Source: Chara braunii (Eukaryota > Streptophyta > Charophyceae > Charales > Characeae). From it: 25,521 bases of DNA. Shown piece after piece: positions 1 to 8,470 of the stretch. Positions within the stretch are counted from its first letter, which is position 1; each line of letters starts with the position of its first letter. The stretch spans positions 1,090,968 to 1,116,488 of the forward strand of contig BFEA01000524.1 in assembly GCA_003427395.1 (NCBI GenBank). Direction: 5' to 3'. The translations under genes were made by a program, and so were the position numbers. The notes beneath the pieces are model-generated. The model was given only the letters and a program-made list of their open reading frames with translations. It ran no database searches and was not told the DNA's origin.

Positions 1-1328
1 ATCAATAAATCATCACTGTCGTCGACGTCTCCCCTCCCCTTTCATGTCATCCTCTCCCCCTTTCCACACTTCCACCTCGTCCGCCCGCCCCCCCTTCCGC
101 GTCATCCTCCCTTTTCCACCCTTCCAGGTCAGCTTTTCCTTTTCACCCGCAAAAAGAGATTGGAGGAAATGAGTTCCGAGAGAGAGAGTGCATCTGAAGT
201 GCAATGACTGTAGCAAGAATCAACCAACCAATCAATCATGACTGGAAAAAAAGAAAAAGTCGAAAAGAACCCTGAGTGTCAGCCTTCTTAACTTTTTGCT
301 CACTCCTCCTCCCTCCATCGCCATCGTCTTCCTCCCTCCCCGTTGCTTCCTCGTCCTCCCTCGATCCTCCCTCCTCCTCGATCGCCCTGCCCTCCCCCCT
401 CATCCTCCTCCATCGATCCTCCGCCCTCCTTCCTCGTCCTCTTCAGTCCATCCTCCCTCTCCCTCCTTGCTCCATCCTCCCTTCTCCTGCCTGTCCTCTC
501 TCGGATACGACTCCCGTTTTGTCTGTCGAGCCTCTCCCCGCAAACGCCGCTCTCCTGCCAGTTCCCTTCCTACCCTCCAATGTGCCTTGCAGTCCCCTTG
601 CCCCTCCTTTTCGCCATGCAGTCTCCTCTCACCTCCTAGTGACCCTAATGCGGCCCCACGTCTGCTCTGTCCCTCCCTTCTCTCCATCGGGCTTTCGGCT
701 CGCCTCGCTCGCCTACTCACAACGGATCCAAGCACCCCTGGTCCGTTTCCATTCGCACGTCGAATGGTGCCAATCGACTGTAACCCTGAAACTTCGTGCC
801 GGCTACTCCCAGGTTGGACCCGTCTGCGGCGGTCGAGAAACTTCGCGCCCAAAGAAAAAAGAAATCGACAAGGCAGACGAACAAATCAGCAAACCACTGC
901 GTTGGGCTTTTCCTTGCCCCCCTCGGCCTGGGCCTCGCCCATGCACCGGTTCCCCTACCCGGTTCCACCCCTCCACGGGTTTCCCTTGGGCCCGCGACCG
1001 AGCATGTCGGCCGGACCTTTACAACTTTTAATAGTATAGAGACGAGAAAAAGAAAATTCCCCCTCCCCCCTGCCCTGTATTTCGAATTTCCTGAGTTCAG
1101 CAAATGTCGAAGTGCAGTTCTACTGCAGGCAAGTAGAAAGTAGTGCAATTCAAGATGTAGCAATTTTTTGAAGTTCCGAGAAGTTTCCTGTCAGTTCCAG
1201 AATCGAGGGAAGAGTAATTACTTGGTCAATATTAGGATATTGGTGCATAAAAATCACACTTTTAGTATTAATAAGGGCAAAACAGCATTAATTCCTTAAT
1301 TAGCACTAATGCACTAACCCTAATTTCG
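1..1328. other. Low-complexity, gene-free stretch
   Basis: No gene is supported here. Roughly 295-500 is almost pure pyrimidine with TCC/CCTCC units on the plus strand, which creates long but compositionally driven open frames on both strands rich in S/P/L or G/E/R. From 500 to 1030 the DNA stays GC-rich. After about 1140 it turns AT-rich. If element D was interrupted by element A, as proposed, this DNA would be part of D or whatever follows it, but I recognise no gag or pol motif in it. Confidence 0.6.
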
Positions 1329-1409
1329 CTAATTACTTCAATCAACGAGCGGCCTAGCTCAGTTGGTAAGGCACGCAAGTGGCATTCAGGAGGTCTAATT
1401 ACTTCAATC
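1329..1409 (+). mobile_element. tRNA-like / SINE-like fragment between 15-bp direct repeats
   Basis: The sequence CTAATTACTTCAATC occurs at 1329-1343 and again, identically, at 1395-1409. The 51 bases between the copies read like the 5' half of a tRNA or the head of a tRNA-derived SINE, with a perfect pol III box A (TAGCTCAGTTGG, 1355-1366). A box B-like CCTCGATTCC lies just beyond the second repeat (1411-1420). Long perfect repeats of this size are typical of target-site duplications made by LINE-type target-primed reverse transcription. Alternatively the second repeat could be internal to a degenerate tRNA-like unit and the first a chance or slippage copy. The tRNA fold is not intact, so I do not call a tRNA gene. 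Confidence 0.5.
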
Positions 1410-1415
1410 CCCTCG

Positions 1416-1615
1416 ATTCCGAAATCGTGGAATTTCCGGATTTCATGGACCGTGGAATCCGCAGATTTCCGGAATTCGCAGAATTTTCAAGATGCGCGGA
1501 ATTTCCAAAAATCGCAGAATTTGCGGATTTCCAAAAATTGCAGAATTCCCAAAAAAATGCCGGATTTTTTAAAATCGCAGAATTTCTGAAAATCACGGGG
1601 ATTCGCAGATTCGGA
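1416..1615. repeat. Degenerate minisatellite of GCAGAATTT-type units
   Basis: About nine imperfect copies of a short AT-rich motif (variants of GCAGAATTTCCAAAAAT or GCGGATTTCC) follow one another with irregular 18-26 base spacing. Some units are inverted relative to others (GGAATTC, GAATTCC). Both strands carry open frames only because the unit lacks stops. No coding function is suggested. Confidence 0.6.
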
Positions 1616-1730
1616 ACTAGACAGAACAAGAAAAATTTCACCCAAGTTTCGATAAATGAGAAAACTATCAATTAGCAAATCGATAATCCATTTATTAATC
1701 AGCTAATCAATAGTCACTCGAAAAATCAAT
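1616..1730 (-). other. Leader remnant flanking element A (proposed part of element D)
   Basis: AT-rich DNA with several ATCAAT/CTAATCAAT motifs, ending in CAAT directly before the left LTR of element A. Its composition matches the AATC-rich DNA on the far side of A (11746 onward), consistent with one sequence split by the insertion. No coding content is seen. Confidence 0.4.
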
Positions 1731-2625
1731 TGCAAGGAAAATGAGCGATAGCGGATTCCAAAAACCAAGCAGCATCATACACATGAAACCAGATAGCCTT
1801 GACCTCGAACCAAAAGCAGAATTGCAACTCGAGTTCCACCAAATAAGAGCACAGCAAAAGCTCACAAGTGACAATGTTGGAATTGTCTCATCATCATCAA
1901 CAATGAACCAAAGTTGAATCCCTATCTGGTGCTCAGCGCCCAGACTACGAACGACAGATCCTATCAAGCCTATCTATGATGCCGCTGGTGACGTCAACAG
2001 CTCCCCGAAGTACAAGCAGATCTCGGCCAATGTTGTTCGCCTCAAGCACCAGGTATGCCCCCCACACACAAATGTGCCACGTGCGCCCCATCCAGCAACG
2101 CGCAGGCCAGCCCGGCTAAGGCTGCCTGCTTCTTTCCTGCTCGCTCGTGAGCGCGTAGCCACTCGCTTCAGCAGCTGGCGCAGCAGCACTTGCGCATAAG
2201 CAGCGAGTGCCCAAATGTCTGGCCAGCGGCCAGGCCCTTTCCTTTATGGAAAGTGGCTGCCAGCCGTGGGCTGCCTGGCTGGCCTGGGCCTCCCCACAGA
2301 AGCTTCCGGTAGGCCCCAAGTGGCTGAGCCCCTGTCCCAGGGAATCTTCCACAGGGCCTGGGGTGGTTACCCGTGTCCAACTGCCAGCGGCCTGTGTTCA
2401 GTTCATGCCCCATCTCTGGCCCTGGGCGTGCCTCAGATACATTTGGAAAAAGGCAGGCAGGGCCTGGGCTCACTCAACCAACTGATGCTGCGCAACTGCC
2501 TGAATTTCCCCCAGCCGCGTCAAACATAAACAGGCCTCACGTCAATGGTCAGGCCCGCCTTCACTTAGGGCGGCCTTTCTCGCTGAAACAGGGCCCACTA
2601 GGGCTTTCCGAGGCTTTTAGCCTCA
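1731..2625 (-). repeat. 3' LTR of element A (895 bp)
   Basis: It starts TGCAAGGAAAATGAGC and ends AGGCTTTTAGCCTCA on the plus strand, so in element orientation it runs TGAGGC...TTGCA. It aligns along its full length with 10811-11745. It is rich in GGCC/CCTGGC motifs. A short palindrome CTTTCC-TTTAT-GGAAAG lies at 2237-2253, about 370 bases from the U3 start, where a promoter would be expected. The related element C LTR keeps the same palindrome. Confidence 0.9.
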
Positions 2626-2640
2626 AATTCCCTCCTCCAC
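2626..2640 (-). promoter_or_regulatory. Polypurine tract of element A
   Basis: On the minus strand, GTGGAGGAGGGAATT lies immediately before the TGAGGC start of the 3' LTR. This is the expected place and composition of the plus-strand DNA primer. Element C has an equivalent purine run at its 3' LTR. Confidence 0.75.
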
Positions 2641-2663
2641 ACTTCGATAGTCCTGTGAGAAGT

Positions 2664-3359
2664 TCATTGAATCTGGCGCTTTCCTTTGTGCAGTGCCTTC
2701 TCATAGTGAGCGACAACCTGTGGAACGGTCTGCATCAGTTCCTGCCTTGTAAACCATCTGTCCTCCTTAGGATCAGCGCAATGCCTGAACCGAACGCGAT
2801 ACTGCAACTTCGGCTTTGGAGAACAGCCCCTGCCTGTTGGTCTTGGAAACGACATTTCCCCGTGGTCAATGATGTCGTCGATGTCGCCCTCTCCATCCAT
2901 GGTTGGGGGCAGCATAGACCGACGAGAGGGAAAATGATCAGTTTCCTTGAAAGGTGCAAGTTTGGAGGCGTGGAAGACAGGGTAAGTGTGAAGGTGACCA
3001 GGGATCTGTATTACATAGGAAGGCCCATCGGGATCATCTCCGACAATGTCTAGAACCTCCCATGGTCCGAAATACTGTGGCATGAGCTTTCGGGAAATCC
3101 CGTGCTCTTGCCCAAGTTCGGATGCCTTGACCCAGACTCTATCCCCAACCTGGAACATAGAAGGGCGGCAGTGTTTGTTTTCTGACTCTATCATTGCCGC
3201 CTGTGTTTTGTGCATGCTGTCCACTGCTTGCTGCATAAGACTTTCATAGCGATAAGCAAATTCCAAAGTACCCGGGGCAGCAGTGGTCTGGTTCTCAGGT
3301 AATAAGAAATCTAGAGGCAGTCGAGGCTTGAAAGTTAGCAGCAGACTGTTGGGGCTCAC
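2664..3359 (-). pseudogene. Element A integrase C-terminal domain with chromodomain-like tail
   Basis: An open frame of about 230 codons. It begins in the end of the integrase core region (motif RLPLDFLLPENQ), passes through an alpha-helical linker (residues 30-70), then the GPY/F module (QYFGPWEVLDIVG at about 100-115, YVIQIPGHLHTYPVFHASKL at about 120-140). It ends in a region with chromodomain character (YRVRF..., DRWFTRQELMQ at about 185-210). In chromoviral Ty3/Gypsy elements such a tail targets integration to chromatin. The start is not a true start: the frame is the tail of a polyprotein broken upstream. The stop falls a few bases before the PPT, as expected for pol. Confidence 0.85.
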
Positions 3360-3978
3360 CCCTGTCGACTGTGCACAGCGCTGTTGTACAGGCTTGCGAT
3401 GAGAGCAAGCTTCTCATCCCAGTCCACCTGATTAGGCTTGATGTAGTGCCGCAGCAGGTGTTGTACAGCGCGGTTCAGCTGCTCTGCTTGTCCATTTGTC
3501 TCTGCTGGTTCCTGGAGGTCATCTGCAGTTGAGTCCCTTGTTTAGCAGCTGCAGCCTTCCACAACTCACTCGTGAATCACACACCCCGGTCACTAACATT
3601 AGACTTCGAGACCTACAGTGAACATGTGATGCCTTTCTCCATGAATTTATCCATGGTATGGACTGTATCTTCAACTTTCCTGCCAGCTTACCCAGTTCTC
3701 TTTAAACAGTTTGATTACGTACTCGGTCTTCGCTGTTTCAGGCATTGCAACTAATCTAGCGTACTTACTGAACCTATCCACATTGACGAAGACATATCTC
3801 ATACCACTTTGCTGGTGACCAGCGTATCCATGAAATCCATGGGCAGGCTCTAACCAGGCCTTTCCGGAATCTGAAAGGGCTTGAGTAGCCCAAGAGGAGC
3901 CCGTGTCCGAGGCTTGTCACGTTGACAGACTTGGCAAGTCTTGACATACAGTTTGGCATCCTTCATCATCGTGGGCCA
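3360..3978 (-). pseudogene. Element A integrase catalytic core, frameshifted
   Basis: Reading the minus strand across several frame changes recovers the core: zinc-finger end (TCQVCQRDKPRT), first catalytic region (MDFMDTLVTSK), an SDRG-like second acidic motif followed by FTSELWKAAAAKQGTQL, and the glutamate region TNGQAEQLNRAVQHLL. All lie in the right order but in different frames with intervening stops. An intact core would catalyse strand transfer of the cDNA into host DNA; this copy cannot be translated as one protein. The same region is nearly intact in element C (24253-24840), which supports the identification. Confidence 0.75.
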
Positions 3979-4132
3979 GAGGAGGAGGACAATGGCGCAG
4001 GCCAGGGGAGAACCTACGTTGTTGTCACGGCCGGAGGGAGGCCGCAAGGAGGAGGACAAGGGTCTGGCCGGAATGGTCGGGCCCCAGGTGGCCGAGGACA
4101 GGGCGGCCAGGGGTTGGCGGCAATGGAAACCG
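3979..4132. other. GC-rich 154-bp insert in the integrase zinc finger of element A
   Basis: In element A the zinc-finger sequence runs LLQRFW and resumes at WPTMMKDAK, residues that should be adjacent, as they are in element C (WWPTMMEDAE). The intervening DNA is purine- and GC-rich on the plus strand, with GGAGGAGGACAA at both about 3981 and 4050 and repeated GGCC motifs. Near-matching ACAATGG and GCAATGG sit near its ends. I recognise no transposon termini. Confidence 0.6.
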
Positions 4133-4379
4133 CCCAGAAACGCTGCAACAGGTTAGCTGCAGTCTTTTTATACCCAAAATGTCCGGTGGCATCGTGACAC
4201 AGTCCTAGAAAGAAACTACGCAAAGACTCTCTATTGGGTACACACAGACGTTTATTCCCTGCCTTCTCGAGGAACAGCAGGCCATTGACGAATACAAACT
4301 CATCGGAGGTGGTCTTGTCCTTTGCCTCGAGTCTGCTTATGATCTCAGCCATGAACGGATCCTCGCGATAGGCTTCCAC
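4133..4379 (-). pseudogene. Element A integrase N-terminal (H2C2 zinc-finger) region
   Basis: The frame gives an RNase H-integrase linker (EDPFMAEIISRLEAKDK), then KRLCVPNRESLRS and the histidine half of the zinc finger, HDATGHFGYKKTAANLLQRFW. The two cysteines (CQVC) lie beyond the 154-bp insert at about 3915-3930. This domain binds LTR ends and helps multimerise integrase. The insert separates its His and Cys pairs, so the finger would not form. Confidence 0.8.
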
Positions 4380-4890
4380 TAAGGGATTGAGTCACATTGT
4401 CCTCAAACCCAAACTCAGTAATCAGCGCCCCAAGGAAGTTTGATCTACGCAACAGCGCATCAGCAACCTTGTTGTACTCCCCTTTGATATACTGAGGCTC
4501 AAAGTCATATTGTTCTATGACTTCAATCCAGCGTTTCAAAGCATCGGAGACCACCAGTTGGGTCCTCATCCACCTCGGGGTCTGATGATCAGTCCTGACG
4601 TAAAAGAATTGCCCAAGGAGGTAGTGCCTCTAGTGAGTGAGCGCTTTGTAGATCGCATAGAGTTCCTTCTCGTAGGTGGACTTAGCCAACTTCTAAGAGG
4701 GCATCTTTTTGGACATATACTCTACTGGCCTCAACTTTTTCCCCTCCTGCTTCACAAGCACGGCACCAATGTCATATTGGCTGGCATCCGTGGTCACAAC
4801 AAATGGTTTGTCAAGATCAGGAAGTGTGTCAGGGAATGCTTCACATGTCTGAAAGCAGCCTCACACCTGTCTGTCCGCTTCCAAGGGGTG
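4380..4890 (-). pseudogene. Element A RNase H region, frameshifted
   Basis: The C-terminal half is clear at 4345-4569 on the minus strand: RTQLVVSDALKRWIEVIEQYDF, then IKGEYNKVADALLRRSNF. VADAL carries the last acidic residue of the Ty3/Gypsy RNase H fold. Upstream, WRHYLLGQFFYVRTDHQT can be read in another frame near 4560-4680. The N-terminal active-site part is too degraded to define. The RNase H domain would remove genomic RNA during cDNA synthesis. Confidence 0.7.
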
Positions 4891-5627
4891 TCATAGCATG
4901 TGAGGTCCCGGGTGCTGCCACTACGCTTAAGTTCTTCACGAAATTGCGGTAGTAGCTGGTCATCCCCAAGAAGGACCTCACCTTAGTCACTGACTGAGGA
5001 CGTTGCCAGTCACGAATGCTGGTCACCTTCGCTTCATCGGGCTTCAGTCCCTCCGCGGAAATCTCATGACCTAGATACAAGATCCGAGTGCGACCAAAAT
5101 CGCACTTCTCCCGGTTGATCTTGAACTGGTGCTGCCAAAGGAGACTAAGAACTTTGTCTAGATAGGCAACATGCTTCTCGACAGTCCTGCTGAAACACGA
5201 TGACAAACTTATTCAAGTAGTCATGAACAATCCGGTTCATCGCGTGCTAAAAGGTGCCATGAGCATTGCAAAGGCCATTAGGCATCGCCACAAACTCGCA
5301 CAGACCGTACCTGGTCTGAAAAGCGGTCTTGTGTTGATCCTCGGGCTGGATTGCAATCTGATGGTACCCAGACTTCAGATCTATCTTACTGAAGTACCGA
5401 CACCCTTGCACTCGGTCCAACAAGTCATCAATGCGTGGTAGGGGCTCTGCGTTATTCACAATGATGACATTGAGGCCCGTATAGTCAATGCACATCCTCA
5501 ACGTTCCCCTCTTCTTTGGTACAAATAGGACAGGAGACCCGTAAGGAGAGACACTCGGCCTGATCCAACCCTTCTCTATGAGATCCTTGAGCTGTCGACG
5601 AAGCACATCAAGCTCCGCTGGAGACAT
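4891..5627 (-). pseudogene. Element A reverse transcriptase, catalytic YxDD lost
   Basis: The fingers and palm are well preserved at 5627-5247: LIEKGWIRPSVSPYGSPVLF, RMCIDYTGLN, PLPRIDDLLDRVQG, YFSKIDLKSGYHQI (first catalytic Asp in the KIDLKSG motif), then an amber codon at 5247-5249 within what should be the TFQ motif. Continuing across the stop gives NRIVHDYLNKFVIVF, where the YLDD box should follow. Instead the frame jumps to FSRTVEKHVAYLDKVLSLL. About 20 bases holding both catalytic aspartates are missing. The thumb/connection region (INREKCDF, LYLGHEISAEGLKPDE, VRSFLGMTSYYRNFV) reads through 4841. The deletion alone abolishes polymerase activity. Confidence 0.9.
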
Positions 5628-5936
5628 CCGATGGATCCTACCCTTCGAAATACTAGACCCTTGGATAATCTCTATAGCATGGACGACGACTCTTCAAATA
5701 GATTCGAGTATTTAGCGACCACTCCCTCTATCTCTGGAGGCATTTTCACCGGCTCACCCTCTGCAGAGACATACACTAAATACATACCCTCCTCCAGATT
5801 TTGCTTATAATAATTGTACAAAGCGGCCGCACACATGCACCAGTAGGACTTAATCAGACTATTAGCTTTATACTTACGTAATATGGTGGTCCCCCCTCCT
5901 GGCAAAGTGTGTTTGACCACTTTTCGGTCCCAATCA
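5628..5936 (-). pseudogene. Element A protease-RT linker
   Basis: The minus-strand frame 5920-5672 ends with VKMPPEIEGVVAKYSNLFEESS, the type of sequence that precedes RT in Ty3/Gypsy polyproteins (a VV..Y.D.F motif before the RT fingers). A frame change then leads into the IIQGSSISKGRIHRM segment that joins the RT. No catalytic role is expected. Confidence 0.6.
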
Positions 5937-6036
5937 AACTAGGGTTGTGCAACCAAAAGATATCCATAGGGAGATCATTGATGACTAGGAACGAGATTTT
6001 ATGTCTCAGTTCCCCTCCTGCGTACGGGAAACAACA

Positions 6037-6261
6037 CTATACATCTTTTAGGTAGTCATTGACTACCATGCGCTGTTTGTTGGCACAAGTCGACTCCACA
6101 GGTCGAATGAGGCGCTGCACTTGCCCCTGTAAGTGCAGCCGTTCAACACAAGCGAGATCGATAAAGTTCCTCGTCGAGCATGTATCGTAGAAGGCCCCAG
6201 CCTTACGACCGCCTATATCTACTTCGCCGACGAATACCTCACCCTTAGGAGCTTTAGCCAT
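6037..6261 (-). pseudogene. Element A retropepsin-like protease
   Basis: About 74 codons: GEVFVGEVDIGGRKAGAFYD followed by TCSTRNFIDLACVERLHLQG. The hydrophobic strand followed by FYDTCST..FID matches the active-site hairpin of retroviral-type aspartic proteases (D-T/S-G), except that the glycine after DT is cysteine. The second half of the domain and the flap are only partly in frame. Such proteases cleave Gag-Pol in the particle. The DTC variant and the broken frame suggest an inactive copy. Confidence 0.75.
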
Positions 6262-6461
6262 TGTCGTCTAAGAAGCTAACGGGTCTGATCTAGACCACTC
6301 CTCCTTTAGCTCCTCTAAGGACTCGAACGCATTCATTGAACAAAGGATCAGTTGGTTCAAATGTGCTTGCACAATGACGACAGAGTCAATAGCTTGGGCC
6401 ATCTCTCGAGATGGTGAGGGTTTGTCCACCGCCTCGACCTTAGCAGGAACAACTATAATTC

Positions 6462-6878
6462 CTACTGGCCCGACGTGTTTCCTGAAGCAGTGCCAGAACT
6501 GCTGGCCACATTCTTACCTTGTGAAGCGGAGGAGACCGACACCTGGCCCATCGTAAGTGGGATCTTTTCTATCACTTTACGATTCCAACACTTGAACTGC
6601 GTATGACCATACTGGCCACAACAAATACAAGCTGCACAGGAGTAACGATCTCTCCACACGTCCTCCGTAAGCCCTGCTTTCTCCCATGGACGACCATTGG
6701 GATCTACTTGACTCTTTGATCGGGAACCTCCACGGCATCTACCGGTCGCCTTACCTTTCTGAACTGAGGCAGCGACTACTCCACCCCCTGAAGCTTCTGC
6801 GCTACCCGATCTGACCCCTACTCCCATCTGGAAGTCTTCGTCCAACTCAATGGTGGTACCATCGTTGTTGATGAACAT
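6462..6878 (-). pseudogene. Element A Gag C-terminus with zinc knuckle
   Basis: An open frame of 138 codons starting in-frame with the end of capsid (INNDGTTIELDEDF). A basic Gly/Arg/Ser stretch (GKATGRCRGGSRSKS) is followed by one CCHC zinc knuckle, CICCGQYGHTQFKC (C-X2-C-X4-H-X4-C, about 6588-6629), which binds genomic RNA in the particle. The tail is Ser/Gly-rich. This is the best-preserved gag part. It abuts the capsid frame near 6878 with a frame change. Confidence 0.85.
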
Positions 6879-7485
6879 TATGTGCCCCTTAGCCTTCCAG
6901 TTAGGAGGCAGTGCCTTTTTCCGACCATCCGTAGTGGGTTGGTGCCCATGCCGATCTTCGCCTCTAGATCTAGGGTGCTGAACGAGGGAAACTTGTGGAC
7001 CGTGATCATCGCCTCACTTGCCAACGGATTCCTCATCTCTATAGGGAGACACCTCAGGTAAGTGGTAAGTAAGAGTTGGGGGTCGTAACGCACTCCAGGA
7101 ACACAGATCAGACGCTTTACCGCGTCCATGGCATCCCTTACTGACCTGAACTTCCTTGAGCTCAGGGTCAATATTATGTCGGTGGCCTTTTGAGCCTCAT
7201 GCGGGTCATGCCACCTTTCCTCCACCAGCTTGATCAAATTATCCAGTTTCTGGGTGACTGCCTTAGCGTGGAAGTCATGACCGTACCCCTGTAACTACAC
7301 GTACCCGCTTAACCACCTCGCTGCACTCCCCTCAAGATAGGAGGCAGCCACAACCACTTCCTCGTGAGGCAAGGCTAACTTGCACTTCACATAGACTGGC
7401 ACTGTCCTCAACCATGTGTCGAGGTCCTCACCCTTCTTATCTCCTAAGAAGGGTTTCGGTGATGCGATGGCAGTCTTTGGAACCT
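6879..7485 (-). pseudogene. Element A Gag capsid segment, copy nearest the zinc knuckle
   Basis: Two frames read DKKGEDLDTWLRTVPVYVKCKL, YLEGSAARWLSGYV, an amber codon (7295-7297), LQGYGHDFHAKAVTQ, then IKLVEERWHDPHEAQKATDIIL and PIEMRNPLASEAMI. This is a Ty3/Gypsy retrotransposon Gag capsid (retrotrans_gag-type: W...YLEGSA..W). The whole block is repeated in part at 7486-8470 and in 8471-8926, so element A carries three tandem copies of the capsid N-terminal part. Confidence 0.8.
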
Positions 7486-7759
7486 CAGGCAAGTGGTAAG
7501 TAAGACCTGGGGTCGTAGCGCAGTCCAAGAACACAGATCAGACGCTCTACCGCGTCCGTGGCATCCCTTACTGACCTGAACTTCCTTGAGCTCAGGGTCA
7601 ATATCCCGTCGGTGGCCTTTCGAGCCTCCTGCGGGTCATGCCACCTTTCCTCCACCAGCTTGATGAAATCATCCAATTTCTAGGTGATTGCCTTAGCGCG
7701 GAAGTCATGACCGTACCCCTGTAACTACACGTACCCGCTTAACCACCTCGCTGCACTCC

Positions 7760-8336
7760 TATGAATCCCCCGCGGTCGCGGTCGCCGCGGGCACGACCGC
7801 GGACCGTGGTCTCGGCCGCGAGGCCGCGGTCATGAAAAAAAAAAAAAAAAAAAAAAACGAATTCAGAAAAATCTGAAAGACATATATGTTATGCCCAAAA
7901 ATAAACCGAACAACTTTTGCCTTGGGGTCATATCAAAATTCGTTACCAAATTTGAGATAAAAATCAAACAAAATCCTTTATTTTTCTTACTAAAAGAATA
8001 AAGTGAAGAACTTTTGCCAGAGGGATTTCTGTTTTTCATTTTTTTTTAAATCGAAAAAGAAGTCAAAAAATAAAACTAAAAATATACGGTTGTAGAGCGC
8101 ACAAAAACCTACAACCCCATATTTTTATTTTATTTTTTGGCCTATTATCCCAGGATTTTAAAATGTCGGGGTTTTCCGACCGCACTATCTTTATTTTATT
8201 TTTTGGCCTATTATCCCAGGATTTAAAAATGTTGGGGTTTTCCGACCGCACTTGGCCGTGGGCGCCGCCTGCTTCGGTCGGGATGCCGCCCGCGTGCGGT
8301 CAAATGGCCCGCGGTCACGACCGCGGGTGATACATA
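7760..8336. mobile_element. 577-bp terminal-inverted-repeat DNA element with 10-bp target duplication
   Basis: GCTGCACTCC stands immediately before (7750-7759) and after (8337-8346) this segment. The intact gag target sequence is present uninterrupted in the neighbouring capsid copies. The left end reads TATGAATCCCCCGCGGTCGC. The right end, reverse-complemented, reads TATGTATCACCCGCGGTCGT: an imperfect terminal inverted repeat of about 20 bases. Inside are CCGCGG-rich subterminal palindromes at both ends, an A23 run (7835-7857), an AT-rich core and a 66-bp tandem duplication. No transposase frame exists, so it is a MITE-like, non-autonomous element. The 10-bp duplication fits Mutator-like better than hAT (8 bp) families; family assignment is inference. 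Confidence 0.88.
8124..8252. repeat. 66-bp tandem duplication inside the TIR element
   Basis: Two head-to-tail copies (8124-8189 and 8190-8252) share TTTATTTTATTTTTTGGCC, CCTATTATCCCAGGAT and GGGGTTTTCCGACCGCACT, with a few substitutions. They sit next to the GC-rich right terminus. Confidence 0.85.
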
Positions 8337-8470
8337 GCTGCACTCCCCTCAAGATAGGAAGCAGCCACAAGCACTTCCTCGTGAGACAAGGTTAACTGGC
8401 GCTTCACAAGTTAACTGGCACTGTCCTCAACCATGTGTCGAGGTCCTCACCCTTCTTATCTCCTGAGAAG

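Larger units (their letters stand above)
7486..8470 (-). pseudogene. Element A extra capsid copy, split by the 577-bp TIR element
   Basis: Leaving out the insert at 7760-8336, this block reads GDKKGEDLDTWL..., YLEGSAA, GYV, amber codon (7725-7727), LQGYGHDFRAKA, DDFIKLVEERWHDPQEARKATDGILTL..., and then joins abruptly at about 7490 to the next capsid copy (PKTAIASPKPF). The offset between homologous positions is 430 bases to the lower-coordinate copy. It is 207 bases, excluding the insert and its target duplication, to the higher-coordinate copy. Both junctions are therefore tandem duplications with different breakpoints. Confidence 0.8.

Noticed and set aside
276-1031. Long overlapping open frames in the Pro/Ser/Leu-rich stretch, both strands
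   Set aside because: They follow the TCC/GGA composition, three frames are open at once, and no motif or splice structure supports a protein.
1351-1420. Intact tRNA gene
   Set aside because: Box A is good, but the acceptor stem, anticodon arm and T arm do not pair and a 15-bp repeat runs through the T-arm region.
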